A stretch of DNA of 64,000 nucleotides from Lepidurus packardi (taxonomy: Eukaryota > Arthropoda > Branchiopoda > Notostraca > Triopsidae): positions 10,664,001 through 10,728,000 of the forward strand of contig JAKZAN010000007.1 in the NCBI GenBank assembly GCA_023053545.1, in the 5' to 3' direction. Below the pieces are notes generated by a model. That model was not told the DNA's origin. It ran no database searches and was given only the letters and a program-made list of their open reading frames with translations. A program made the translations under genes and the position numbers. How positions within the stretch are numbered: position 1 is the stretch's first letter; every line of letters begins with the position of its first letter. Of this stretch, positions 25,916 to 37,840 are shown piece by piece.

Positions 25916-28702
25916 TCAGAATAAAGTTGAAGGTACTTGAATGCTGGTGAAAATAGTTTGGGTTCCGGAAGTGTCAACGTGACCGTCTGGTAAGACTTCG
26001 CCAATCAATTGTCGCATTTCGAGCCGTCCCAAATCCCCTCTCAAACTCAACATGCTCATGAGGTGCGCTTGCGTAAGATCAGGGAAGGTTTTGGTAAAGC
26101 TATGCAGTTCCAACGTCAGGAACTCGACATCCTCTACCTTGACAATCTCCGAAAGGGCAGTGACAGCAGCCACAGTTTCGTCAGTTCGTTGGTTATTTAG
26201 GCCTTCAAACTGCGACTGGACAAAATCTTCCAAGCGTCTCCCTTCATTTCGCAGTCTTTCCGAGAAGACTCGACGTTCTTCGACTGTCTTCAGGTTGAGC
26301 TTTCTCTGGAAAAAGGCTCCCAAGTACTTTTTCAGAAGCATAGCCTGCGCTTTCGAAAGGACGCAGCGAAGGTTACTGGGACACAAATGAACATAGTCCT
26401 GGAAGTAGTCACTTAATGTAGCAAAGATGGTGTCCATCGCCGTCGAGGAACTCAACCATTTCCGAGTGCAGACGTCTGTAAAATGGGGCTCCAAATCGAG
26501 GAACGCTTCTTCCAGCAGGAAGCCAACAGCGTCGTCCCTTATTTCCTATCCCAACCATATGCAAAACAATCCTAATATAGAAAGGCTTTTGGTAGACAAA
26601 GTTTTACTTGAAAGGTAATTTGCAACTTGTTGTATAGCACACTCGTGTCATCTACACCATCGTAGCGCTGTCTTAGCGAAGATCCCAGCTCTACGTAACG
26701 GTCGCAGTTATTCAAAATGGCGATAATATACTGCGCGAAATAAGGAATCTGGAAAAGAGGAGCCTAATGAGATACCCTAAACAAAAGCTTGTAGCTTTTC
26801 TTTCTACCTGGCTGCGATCCTCAAAATAGCGTAGCTTGTAGTCTTGAACTGCGTTCCTGTATAGAGCTCCATGGACTAGGATTTCTTCGAAGCTTTGAAT
26901 CAAAACTCGGCGGACGAGATCTTTGCCAACAGTAGCTGCGACTTGCAAGTTCTGCTCCACCATTTGGAATACGATAATAGGCGCTTCAGTGTGAAAATAG
27001 CCTTCGGAATCGCGAACGGGTTCTGCGTCTTTTCGCCAATCTTGCGCTTCGGCGGCTAAAGTCTTCTTCAGCCACTCGTTATAGTTGCTACCCATATCCT
27101 GTCCAAATGCATCGAATAGTACTTGGTTAGAATAAGAGAGAAAAAGTCCTCCTTCTCACCTTCAGATGCTTGACAGCAAGCTGTTCGTCCATCTTGGCGT
27201 CTAATAAATGAGCCATTTGGCTCTTTTGGAGGCCTAGGTCAGGGTGACCCATGAGGTCTTTGCCGGGATACACATGACGCGCCCATGCCAGCAACGTGGT
27301 GTACTCGTTGCTCTCTAAACCATCGGCTGACAATTCACATAACTAACCGAATGATATTTTTAGAATGTTTAAAAACGAAACGAAAGGTAAACGTACGTGA
27401 GATTTCAGCACTTTTTCATACATTCCCATGAATAAGACAATGGGATCCCAATGCGGGGGGAAGACTGGAACGCACAGCGTTCGAACCACTCGCAAATCCT
27501 CCAGAACAATCTGCCTCGTGACTTCCAGGTGTCGGACCAACCACAATTTGCTGTCCGACCGCTCTTCGAACTGGTTGCCTTCAATCCGCTCAACAACAGA
27601 CTCTTCCAGGACAGATAAGCATTTGGCTTTCCACTTCTTAGGTCGCCCAGGAGGCGTAAAGCCAGTCACGGCCTGTCGCTAGATCGGAAAGAATAAGAAA
27701 AAAAAGTGCGAATATCCTTTCAAGCCATACGGCCACTCTATTTCCGGGATTTTCTTACTTCCAAAGCAAAGGCATCCGCTTGTTCTTCTCTTTCGATAAT
27801 TCTGAGAGCAGTAACAACGCCATGGGGCTCCTTCCGGACAACGTTTAAAGCTCGTTTCATGATCAGCCAGAGTTGCTTGGCCAGATCAGCGCCTAGCTTC
27901 TCAACATCCACAAAGTACGTCATCAGAGCTATTTGGTTAGCGTTGAGTTCGGCTTCGGAACTGGACTTGACGGGCGTCCGATGCAACTCGAACAACAAGG
28001 CGTCGCGAGCTTGTTCCAAATCCATTAAACTCTGATGGGCGTGAAGCAACTGTCCATCGTTAATCCAAGCCTGGGTTTTCGAGACACTCTCTGGTACCGC
28101 AAACAATTGCTTCATGTTATCCATGGCTGCCGCGTACTGGGAATGCCGGAAATATTCTTGTCTAACGTCCTGAAAAGATTGGACGTAGCTTGCTACAGGA
28201 GACAAAGAAGAGTGCAGGTTTTCTAATCTACCGGGGACAGAAGAGAAAGAAGTAAAGAAAATCATTTGAAATTCATTAGCGTTTTTAAGCAAATCCATTA
28301 GCTGTGTACCGTGGTTTAACATGTTCGACATCGGCCAAGGCCGACTGTAGATTTTGCAAACCAGTGCGAACGCTTTCAATCTGACTTTGCACAACAGTCT
28401 TGAGTAAGGCCTCCATCGAAGCTTTTTTCTGTACCATACGCTTTTTATGGTGATCCAACTATGACAACACGTGAAAGTTTCAATGAGAAAATTTGGTTCC
28501 ATTTGTGGGACTTGTTAAATGAAGACGAAGTGAGTGGTACCTTTTCGAGCTGGTCCTGCCTTTGAAGCATATGTGAAACTTGCTTTGTTGCTAGTGCACT
28601 CATGGCTTTTTCGGCGTTTTCCCACTCCATTTTGGGGGCAACTTTGACAGATTTGCTAGGTATATTTAATTCAATGGTTTTCGTTACACTCAATCTCTTC
28701 AA
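25916..28702 (-). CDS. EXOC3: Exocyst complex subunit Sec6 / EXOC3
   Basis: A core subunit of the exocyst, which tethers secretory vesicles to the plasma membrane. Eight exons (28541-28702, 28310-28458, 27759-28227, 27397-27678, 27160-27342, 26808-27098, 26608-26748, 25916-26545) give 768 residues, near the human 745. Conserved blocks include VSHMLQRQDQLEK, KKASMEALLKTVVQSQIESVR, HAHQSLMDLEQARDALL, LAKQLWLIMKRAL, RIIEREEQADA, QAVTGFTPPGRPKKWKAK, WLVRHLEVTRQIVLEDL, EAPIIVFQMVEQNLQVAA and, in the last exon, FLLEEAFLDLEPHF and HLMSMLSLRGD. The protein is all-helical with no enzyme motif. Phases close exactly over the whole model. Confidence 0.95.
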
Positions 28703-29172
28703 TATTTATATTATGATGGGAGTTTCTGTAAACTATCGGCTGTTTCCCTAGAAACCGGAAGGAGCTTATTCTAAAGCAGCGTCGTACTCCGGACGTAAAC
28801 TCAAAGAAATGTATCTAAGGAGCGCCATCTAGTAGTGCATGTTTAACGAATTTAAACTTTAATTTAACGAATTTAAAATTTAAACATAAATTCTCTGCGA
28901 TCCGAAACAATTTGGGTGAAAATACCCAAGTGCCTCAACAGAAAAATAAAGAATTGAGAACTAGATAAGAAAAGCTCTACGAAAATAAGCCAAATTTCCA
29001 AAAGACAATCAAGTAAAAGTTTATTCTAGTTCCAACAAAATTCCTGCTTATCTTTATTTTCATGGGAACATTGCAATATGGCTAAATCCCGACTATGTCA
29101 TACACGCAGATACGAACGAACCTATCTAGAGATCTCTTCTAAACTTTTCTTTTAACGCATTTATATTTGAAT
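28703..29172. other. Intergenic region between EXOC3 and the takeout-like gene
   Basis: A/T-rich sequence between two divergent genes, with a short direct repeat (TTTAACGAATTTAAA) near 28845-28880. No coding sequence is evident. Confidence 0.45.
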
Positions 29173-30070
29173 ATGGTTTCAACTCAAGACGTCATATTCT
29201 GTCTGGTGCGAATGTTGTACGTAATTCTTTTTTCCGCAGGTTGCGTCCAAAATAAACAGAGTTTTCCCCTTCGCTCGAGCAACCCAATCGATGAAAGCGA
29301 AGCAAACTGGATAAAGCAGGTGAGAAAAAAATGGTCTTTAAAATACACCATTCAGACGTTCTTTTTTTTACAGATGTTCAGTCTTGGAAGGAAAAACTTC
29401 TCCCAACCTTCAGACGCTCGTCTTCTTGATCCGTTCAGAGTTGGGTCACTCTTTACTTCCTTTGAAGAAGGCAACTTACGTTTCAATTTCACTGCCAAGT
29501 AAATTTGTCAAATTGAGGCATACGTACTCTACTTTCAGCGTATTCCCATTAGAGATGTAATTGTGGAACGGTTATCCGACTACCAAGTACTGGGTGTACA
29601 TCAAAGAATGGACGAGAGGGCCATGACGGTACGATTTCATTTTCCTTACCTCAAAGTACGTGGAAATTTCAAGCTTAACGGAAAAAGTCGTCCTTACGAT
29701 GCTACAGCTGGTGGCGGAGAAATGAAGCTGGCCCTACATTACATGGTTACGGAAGCTAACTGCCGAATCAATGATGTCGACGATGTTAACGGTATGCACT
29801 GTCTTCGAAGATTTGAGCACACACTTCCATTTGGTTTCAATTCCTTTGGCTTTGCGGGGATTAGGAACCAGAACGATTGCGATCGAAGGACCGTGTTTTA
29901 ATACCACATACGCGGCTATCGCGGCCCAGTTTTCGAACCTTATCGGAAATTCTGATTTTATTGCAAATACGAAGCCCTTCTCAGTGTTCCTGGGCCGCCG
30001 AGTCTTTCAATCCTTGCAACCAGTGATAGAGCAGGAATTCTCCGAACATCTACGCACGTTTCTTAACTGA
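29173..30070 (+). CDS. Takeout / juvenile-hormone-binding-like secreted protein
   Basis: A member of the arthropod JHBP/takeout family, secreted carriers of small hydrophobic ligands. Exons 29173-29319, 29374-29498, 29553-29791 and 29865-30070 give 238 residues, the normal family length. An N-terminal signal peptide (VIFCLVRMLYVILFSAG) is followed by family blocks: RLLDPFRVGSLFTSFEEGNL, DVIVERLSDYQVLGV, VRFHFPYLKVRGNFKLNGK, and in the last exon FSNLIGNSDFIANTKPFSVF and LQPVIEQEFSEHL. Intron 2 uses the acceptor CCATTAG at 29551-29552 (54 bp); choosing the nearer CAG breaks the frame. Intron 3 is 73 bp. The gene appears intact. Its ligand cannot be predicted. A nearly identical 3' fragment lies 5.6 kb away. 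Confidence 0.82.
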
Positions 30071-30728
30071 AGCTACAGAATCTAATAGCCAGGTGCGAGA
30101 TTTGTCCAGGTTGAAAGAACCCCAGCACAGGGACCCTGTAAACCAAGAGGGGAAGCAATAAATGAACAGCGTTTATTCACAAATGGTACCTAAAAAGAAT
30201 GTATGATTATCATTGTATATTTGCAAACAATATTTCAGTAAAAACTTCTAGCAAAAAGCATAAACAAGTATGGCTGCGGTTTACTCCTAAAATTACCAGT
30301 TCCCTCCACTGGGAGTAGCGAATCCGAGATCTCACGGCGAATCTGCAGTTTCGGAGTACGCTTTGCCAGAGTAGAGTGACACTCTCAGAGTGGCCAGTGA
30401 AAATCGCTATTAGATCAAGCGTTGGGGAGGGACTAACTGGCGAGCTAGCAAGCTGATTGGGCGAGTTATCTTCTCCGTATACATTTGTATTTTTATTCTT
30501 GAAAAGTACTGTAAAACGTTCGAAAAATGCAAATATGTGGGCACCTTTGGCTTTTTATGATTTGAAAATCTTGTTTAGGGAGGCCAGATACTCAGAAATA
30601 ACAAAAAGAAGTTGAAATAGCCGGATAAGTGCTTCATTTACTAGGAAAAACAGACTTTCCTAAGTCTTCAAGATCCAGGTTAAAATCAAAATTATTACCA
30701 AAGTACATGAACATACATAATATAGACA
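30071..30728. other. 3' flank of the takeout-like gene and of the WRN helicase
   Basis: The first 150 bp are shared with the duplicate at 35.2-35.8 kb (the duplicated 3' flank). The rest has no open frame of note. Confidence 0.45.
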
Positions 30729-30793
30729 CTACAAGTTTGGCTTTTTCTTCTTGGTTGGAACTGAATTACCAGCTTTGGCTGCTTGTGGCTGAA

Positions 30794-30813
30794 CCTAACC
30801 TAACCTAACCTAA
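30794..30813. repeat. Four exact telomeric units (CCTAA)4 inside the last WRN exon
   Basis: CCTAA repeated exactly four times (TTAGG on the coding strand), 20 bp. Removing it leaves ...GCC AAA CTT CAG CCA..., which stays open to a TAG at 30729-30731. With it, translation stops at a TAG formed by the repeat itself (30800-30802). Confidence 0.95.
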
Positions 30814-33800
30814 GTTTGGCAATCGGTACAAGCTCCGCAACTCCAATGCCATAAGTGGCACCGTTACTTGGGTTAACTGTGGGCAGTCTGATTTTCAAAG
30901 TATCCTTCGACTTCATCTGCTGCGCTAAATTGGCCAATTCCATAATCCTCTCCTTGGTCAAAAACACTTCCCCCTCTCTCATTTCTGCAAGTGGTGCAGC
31001 CGCAGGCGCAGTAAGAGTCTTTGACGACACAGGAGAAAAAAACGCATCAATCTTGGGCTGGGAAGCCATACTTTGCTGTGCAGTTTGAAACTGGAATGAA
31101 TTCTGGCGCGGCAACTGGGAATCAGGCTCGAAATGGCCCACTACATTCTCGCTGACTGCCTTTGTCTCCTCATTTACTCCAAATCTCTTCTTGAGCAACG
31201 CCAAGACCACATGGATCTGGTCATTACTGATGTCGGGCGGACAGTGTTCTTTAATAGGCTTCAAAAGCGAGATATCTATGAAAAATGATTCAAATTAACG
31301 TCTCTTAAGGTTAAATTGGTGTTAGACTATCGGCTCTTCTTACTAGAATTGATTGGTGGAGAGCGAATTACGTTCGTGATGAGCTCTTCAACTTGTGGCG
31401 TGACGCCCAGACGGTTCAAATCCAACGGTAAGCCAACCTTGATGGCCTCACACAAATGATTAACGACTGTGCCTTGCGTGCAATTCCTGAGATGGCCAAA
31501 AGGCCCAAAAAGGATAAGAATAAAGAAAAAATCCCAAAAATAAGGCGAAAATCACCTCGTAATAGCAATATCTGCCACAATTGTCTTCATTTGAGTGAAC
31601 ATTATGTAAGTTTCCTTCGCCGAAGGCTTTAGCAAGGATAATAAAGATGCATTACAGTCTAATTGGGGCGAACTTGACGTTTCTGCTGCTTTAGCTTCTC
31701 TGGCAGCAGAAAGCTCATCAGTGTCCAGTGCAATGTTGAGTTTCTTGCCCAGAACCGCAATCTGTTTCACAAATTCTTGCCCAAATTGCTTCAAGTAAAT
31801 CGCATTCTGGGCTTCCGATTCAATGGCAGGAGTGGCTGGGGGCGGAGTCAAATTGGTGGTAACAGGTACTAAAGGCAACAAACTATACAAAGGAATTCAA
31901 AAATTCGTTACCATATAAGTAAAACCTTAAAACTCATGAAAAAATCCAATTTTTACGTGATTTGAGGCTTGGAAACAGTTTTACTGGTTCCAATGTGACT
32001 AGTTTGTACGGACTCGGTCCTCAAAACGTGTTTTTCGACCGTCTGACTAGCTTTGGTCAGGCTAATGAACTGCTCGGTGGGTATTAAGGGGGCACAAGTT
32101 TTCCTAAACGGTGAATAGAAGTGCTTTTAACGTTACTTGGGCTTTTTTTCGCTACTTTAAACAAAAAACAGCATCTTAGCTTACTTAGCTAGCGCCATAG
32201 AGCCTTTCTGACTTATCCGAATCACCTCGTAGCTGACACGGCTCCCTTTGCAGGTATGTTCCTCCAAATATTCTTCGGCTAAGAGCATCTTAACTGAAAT
32301 CAGTATATAACGAGTCTGTGATTAGTGAAAGAGAGGGCAATTGAGTTAAATTAAGGTGTCCACGGTACCAAGTTCCTTCCAAAAAGGTTCGCTATGCTCT
32401 TTTCCTTTGCCAAAGAAGGGACTTGAGCAATGTCGCGAGTCAATGCGCTTGCTACTCGATCCTCTGAGAAATAGAATAGGCACCGCTATCCCCGTTTTGC
32501 CTCTAAAGACTTCTATAGCGCTCAAGAGCAAAACTGCTTCTTTGGAGTAATCTTGAGCTTCCACGCTAGGAATCTGGGGCGCTAAACCACTACTATCAAT
32601 GAAAAAAAAAAAAAATGATTAACTAATTGAATATCATAACGAGTGCTTCCAAGTTACCTATGGCGACAGTTATCACAGCATTTTTCGAGAGGAAGACCTC
32701 CAAGCGGTTTCCCATCAAAATGCTTCAATAGGAGCACTCGCCTACATTGGGAGCTGTCCAAGTATTGCTGCAAGACAGGGAGCATCTTCCTCCGATGCAG
32801 GCGAAAAGATTCGTTCTTCAATTTGCTCATAAAGAAGTGGTGAACCCTAAAATCGCACGGGGCGAAGAACACGTGGCATTCTGCAGGTAATCCGTCTCTT
32901 CCAGCACGTCCAATTTCTACATTATTAGAGCAAAGTGAGCGTCTTAGGGGCTAATTAACCTGTAATTACCCTGGTAGTAGCTTTCTATCTCCTTAGGAGA
33001 GCCATAATGGATCACACGACGAATATCTGCAATAAAAAAGGGTTGCAATTACCTGCAATTGAAGTAGGAACAAATTTTGAAGATTTTAGACCATTTAAAA
33101 CCAACCTGGCTTATCAATACCCATGCCAAACGCGATTGTGGCCACGATCACCGTCACTTCATCACGGACGAACATTTGGTGGGTTTCTTTACGTTGATTT
33201 GGTGACCGTTTGGAATGATATGGCATGCAATCCACCCCTTGATCTTCATTCCGAAAAGCCACAATTAAAAAATATAAGATTTGAACAACAAAATGAAAGA
33301 TTACGCTTCAAAACGCGTGTGACTTCTTCGGTATCCTTAATTGTGGGACAATAGATAATAACTGAGCCTTCCACGTGCGCGTCTTTTTGTACTAAAGGGC
33401 CAATATCTTTCCAGATGTCTCCGCTTTTACTGTGCACTGCCAAATAGAGATTAGGACGATCAAAACTCGTTACGGTCTTCAGAGCTTTCCTAAGGAAATG
33501 AAAATAAATAAATATCACTATTTAAAATAAAATAAAAAAATACCAATTTGTAATTCGAAAAACAAAAATCAGTTAATTACTTGAGTCTGAGCTGCGCCGT
33601 AATATCAGCTTGGACTTGGGAAGTTGCGGATGCAGTTAAGGCCAAAATGGGAATATTAGGGAACGTTTTTTTCAATTTTCCCAACGTTCTAAAACGAAAA
33701 AAAAAACAAAAAAAAATTAAGAAAATTTAAAAAAATTATTATGTGCGTCCTTTTTTACCCGTAATCTGTTCTAAAGTCATGGCCCCATTGGCTCACGCAA

Positions 33801-35081
33801 TGAGCTTCGTCGATCGCAAACAATGTGATGGACACTCTCTGATGAAGACACTTCAACACCTCCATGTTGTTTGCTACAAACTCTGGAGTGACGTAAAGCA
33901 CTCGGTATTCGCCTTTCATTAAACCACTCATGACTTCAGTTTTCTTAGTTTGCGTCGATCCTAGGTACGTACCTACGAAGAAAAAGATACATTCATCAAT
34001 CAAGAAACTCTTTTAAAATATTCTTAAATCGGGAAAAGACTCCAAATAACGTCGCATAACTTGTCAGAAATAATTATCGAATTTTAAGATTATTTCAAGA
34101 CGTTTTTTTTTTTTACCCGGAATATTGGCTGCCTGTAAACCCAAAACTTGATCTTCCATGAGCGCAATAAGGGGCGACACAACCACACTCAAGCCGCCGC
34201 TATAAACAGCTGGGTACTGATAACACAAGCTCTTTCCATAACCAGTCGCCATAATGACACACTGATCTCGACGAGCCTTAGGAGAAAGAGGATATTTTTT
34301 AGCTTAAAAAAGTAATTTGAAGGGAAATTAACTTCTAAAACGCTGGAAATGATACGCCATTGCATAGGTCGGAATTCCTTATGACCAAAATACTTGTGTA
34401 AAGCTGCCAAATGAGCACGAGTGGGTTCTGTATACTCATAATCAGAGTCCCCAAAATTCTCTTCTGTGAAAACAAATCAAAGAACACAATACGAGAATAC
34501 ATTTTAAGAATAATTTGATATAATCTTTAACTGAATAAATTTAAATAGTGTTTTTACCCATTTTGGGGGGAAGCACAGGCTCTTGAACTTTCTCAACATC
34601 TGTGTACGCCTAAATAATAAATATAACCATAATCAGTTCATTCAAATTGAAGGTCCATTGGAACTCAAATAAATGTCAAATAAATAAGGCAATAACGCTC
34701 AATAATAATAAAATTATAAAAAATAAAACTAATAAATAAATAAGGTAACAGTACCACAAATACAGTAGTTCAATTTACTGGTTAATTTAGGTTAAATTGT
34801 GTTGGAAAGAGACTTCACTTCTAATAACTGCTGATCCGCCTCGGTGTCAGTTAACTGCTCTTCCTTTACTTGTTCTTGGCTAGCAGCGATGCAAATCATG
34901 GCTGAACTGCTTTCGTAGTCAGACTTCGTTCCTGGCTCGAATGGAAGATGAACCGTTTACGAAAGAGGATAAGACTGGATACCATATAAACTGGCGCTTG
35001 CGACTTGAAAGATGCTATTTCAAATGGTTTCCATCCGTATGTATTTAAGGCTTCCCGAATGAAAATACTGTGAAGGTTCAC
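30800..35081 (-). CDS. WRN: WRN-type RecQ DNA helicase, no exonuclease domain
   Basis: A 3'-5' DNA helicase of genome and telomere maintenance. Seventeen exons give 981 residues; the main ones are 34117-34276, 33759-33972, 33305-33489, 32658-32916, 32369-32592, 31556-31882 and 30800-31275. Helicase motifs are [24 protein letters not shown] (I), [17 protein letters not shown] (II), LALTASAT (III), SVIIYCPT (IV), [13 protein letters not shown] (V) and [10 protein letters not shown] (VI). Zinc-binding and RQC regions follow ([36 protein letters not shown]), then the WRN-type C-terminal helix-turn-helix ([31 protein letters not shown]), which separates it from BLM and RECQL. Only about 120 residues precede the helicase core, so the exonuclease domain of vertebrate WRN is absent. 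The first two exons (34983-35081, 34819-34935) are the least certain. The C-terminus is cut by a telomeric-repeat insertion. Confidence 0.93.
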
Positions 35082-35107
35082 GACATCGTGTTCATTTTAA
35101 AATTGAA

Positions 35108-35216
35108 ATGGGTAGGGGACGAACGGGCCCAGTTCCAAACGGGCCGACCTTGGCCAAACGGGCCCAGTGCCAAAAGGGCTCATCCATTGACCAAACGGGC
35201 CCACTATTTTTGAAAC
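35108..35216. repeat. Short GGGCCCA-containing direct repeats
   Basis: The motif AAACGGGCC(C) and close variants occurs five times in about 100 bp (ACGGGCCCAG, AAACGGGCCGA, AAACGGGCCCAG, AAAAGGGCTCA, AAACGGGCCCAC) at uneven 18-28 bp spacing, next to the WRN start and the truncated takeout-like copy. Confidence 0.7.
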
Positions 35217-35229
35217 ATTGCAAACACCC

Positions 35230-35820
35230 TGTTTTCATTTTCCTTACCTCAAAGTACGTGGGAATTTCAAGCTTAACGGAAAAAGTCGTCCTTACGATGC
35301 TACAGCTGGTGGCGGAGAAATGAAGCTGGCCCTACATTACATGGTTACGGAAGCTAACTGCCGAATCAATGATGTCGACGATGTTAACGGTATGCACTGT
35401 CTTCGAAGATTTGAGCACACACTTGCATTTGGTTTCAATTCCTTTGGCTTTGCGGGGATTAGGAACCAGAACGATTGCGATCGAAGGACCTTGTTTTAAC
35501 ACCACATACGCGGCTATCGCGGCCCAGTTTTCGAACCTTATCGGAAATTCTGATTTTATTGCAAATACGAAGCCCTTCTCAGTGTTCCTGGGCCGCCGAG
35601 TCTTTGAATCCTTGCAACCAGTGATAGAGCAGGAATTCTCCGAACATCTACGCACGTTTCTTAACTGAAGCTACAGAATCTAATAGCCAGGTGCGAGATT
35701 TGCCCAGGTTGAAAGAACCCCAGCACAAGGGACCCTGTAAACCAAGAGGGAAGCAATAAATGAACAGCGTTTATTCACAAATGGTACCTAAAAAGAATGT
35801 ATGATCATCATTGTATATTT
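35230..35820 (+). pseudogene. 5'-truncated duplicate of the takeout-like gene
   Basis: About 590 bp match 29636-30222 at roughly 98% by eye, including the 73-bp intron, so this is a DNA-level duplication and not a processed copy. Homology begins inside exon 3 (FHFPYLKVRGNF) and runs past the stop into 3' flank, ending near CATTGTATATTTGCAAA. There is no signal peptide, exon 1 or exon 2, and no start codon in a suitable place. The remaining frame is intact: of the differences in the coding part most are silent, and one is Gln to Glu in the last exon. It sits between the 5' end of WRN and the 3' end of CNOT7. Confidence 0.85.
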
Positions 35821-35915
35821 GCAAAACAAGCTTGGGTTCTTTCTTTTCGCTTTTCTTTACTTTCCAGTGAATTAAAACATGTCGTCTGCCACGTGTTACA
35901 CATAAAACGTCGTGA

Positions 35916-37221
35916 TCAGGAGGAGTTGTTGTCGCCATTCTCGTGAAAACTGTTGCCATTCACCACAAAGGATGTGCCCAAGCCGTACAAGTGACCGCAA
36001 TACTTGGCGTCGTCAATGTTGTCCTCGAAAAACATCTCAAGAAATAAAGAGCAATCCATGAATAGAATACCTTCTTTAAAAACTAGTGTCATGCTGACCG
36101 CTTACCTCTCTCATTTTAAAAAAAGCCATGCCTGTTAGCAAGGAATCCGAACCAGCTTGGTGCTGTGGTCCCACTCTTTCGAGCTCTAGTTGCTCAGCCA
36201 CTTCTTGCAATCCTCCTTTTAGGTTCTTGCAGCTCTTCATAAGATACTAGGAACAAGTTCTGATTAATACAGGTGTTTCTTACTAGGTCAATGAACTTAC
36301 TTTAACGTCGTAAATGGTTGGGAAATAGATCTTGAGTAATTCAAAGAAATCCCCCTCTTCTTGTGGGAGATTCTGATCTGTTAACAGCTTTAGCAGATAC
36401 CCAAAATCGTAGCCACTATCAAGTATCAGAACAAAATAAGACTTGACCGTGTCATGTAAAGGAGTCACGAGTAGCAGAAATGATACCCCAAGGAGCCACA
36501 AAAGACTCGTTTGACGGAAGAAAATAAGCTTACCTGTGGAATGATAGCCACTTGACGTTCTCCATTAACACTATGCCAGATGTCATAAGCAGCTCGGCGA
36601 AATCCAAAGGGTCAATTCCTTCCTCTTCGTGTTTCTTAAACTGAAGACCGGAATTCTGCAGGAGATCTATGCTGTCTTGAGCATACATATCTTCACTAGA
36701 AAAAGATTCTCAAGTAACAAGTTGTATTTTTGGAAACAAAGGCTTACGTCAGATTAAACTTAAAGTTGAACTGCCATGTGGAATAACCAGGTGGCGATTT
36801 ACCGTTTTTATCCAGAAAGCTTAATCCTAGCTGTATAATCTTCAGGAGGTCCACGTTACATCGCAGAAGTTGATATTGGTAATCGGCCGAGCTGCGGAAT
36901 TCACCAATAGGCCTCGCAACAACGCCCGGAAATTCTGTGTCCTAGAAAAAGACATTAGTTAGGAAAGACAACGAGTGAATTCGAGTTTTAGGCAGAGAAG
37001 AGTTGTAGCGTTTACCATAGCTACGTAATTGTAATTCATGATAACCCTTCGTATTATTCGGAACTCCTCGTCCAAATTGTAAGCCCATACATCGCGAATG
37101 CCACAATCCTCGTTTGAATGACCTAAAGGATCAGCCCAGCATTAGTATTCCGCCAAAAACATACGAGGAAACTTCAAATAACATGGGTTGGACCCGGAAT
37201 ACCTTGATTTGTAGCAGGCAT
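35916..37221 (-). CDS. CNOT7: CNOT7/8 (CAF1/Pop2) deadenylase of the CCR4-NOT complex
   Basis: A DEDD-type 3'-5' exonuclease that shortens mRNA poly(A) tails. Seven exons (37203-37221, 37016-37122, 36748-36941, 36534-36695, 36301-36415, 36106-36246, 35916-36035) give exactly 285 residues, the human length. Catalytic acidic residues appear in MDTEFPGVV (Asp, Glu), [15 protein letters not shown] (Asp) and [19 protein letters not shown] (Asp). Other family blocks are [58 protein letters not shown] and [14 protein letters not shown]. The short C-terminal tail ([14 protein letters not shown]) is variable in the family. No defect is seen. Confidence 0.96.
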
Positions 37222-37840
37222 TATGGCTCACAGCAACCAAATTCCCAATTTTTTGGCTTCAGTTTCACGTGGCGCGAAAATGGAAGCTGTTTTTTCCCAA
37301 TTTTTAAGGTCTAATAGACCCTTATGATTGAAGAGCCGCTATCTGCCCTCGGAGAATCAAAAGTGATTCAATGAACAGGACAATATTTATTGTTTAAGAC
37401 CTGTCATTCTATAACTCAACCGATTATTAAAGCAAAACAAAAGTTAATCACGCCCCGTACTGACATACGCAGAAACCAGAAAAAAAGAAGGAAGAAGAAC
37501 AAGCTTCGGAAATCGATGGATTTTTTTTTAATACTACGCTGTCGCCACCCGTGGCTTCTTTCTACAATAAAGGCGAACTGAAATAAACGCCATGCGTCAG
37601 GTTCTTTTACTGAGTTGTTTATACTTTATAACTGCCAAAACAGTCAGTGATTTTTTTTTTAGTTGAAAACTTGTTAGTGATCCCTTAATTAGTTTAAACT
37701 ATGTAATTCTCGACGAAAAAGAAACCAAAATAAGCCAAAGAAACGCCGCTCACCAAAAAAGTCCTGGTTCGTAAGGCATTCCTTTCGATTTTTTATTACC
37801 ATTATTATTTTTCAGGGACGATACCGTACTCGTAAATGCT
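37222..37840. other. Intergenic region between divergent CNOT7 and PPIP5K
   Basis: It contains the upstream regions of both genes. An acceptor (TTTCAG) at 37810-37815 just before the PPIP5K start suggests an untranslated first exon for that gene within this interval. Nothing else is recognisable. Confidence 0.45.

Noticed and set aside
29499-29552. Frame break in the takeout-like gene after exon 2
   Set aside because: Using the nearer CAG acceptor breaks the frame, but the CCATTAG acceptor 13 bp further on restores it and gives a conserved FTAKDVIVERLSDY block, so the gene looks intact.
29771-30070. Separate 99-residue protein overlapping the takeout-like gene
   Set aside because: Its first part is a 73-bp intron read through; only the last exon is real coding sequence.
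30778-30820. Reading the TTAGG repeat as a tiny intron in WRN
   Set aside because: GTTAGG...TTCAG would be only about 20 bp, far below the smallest intron seen here (about 50 bp).
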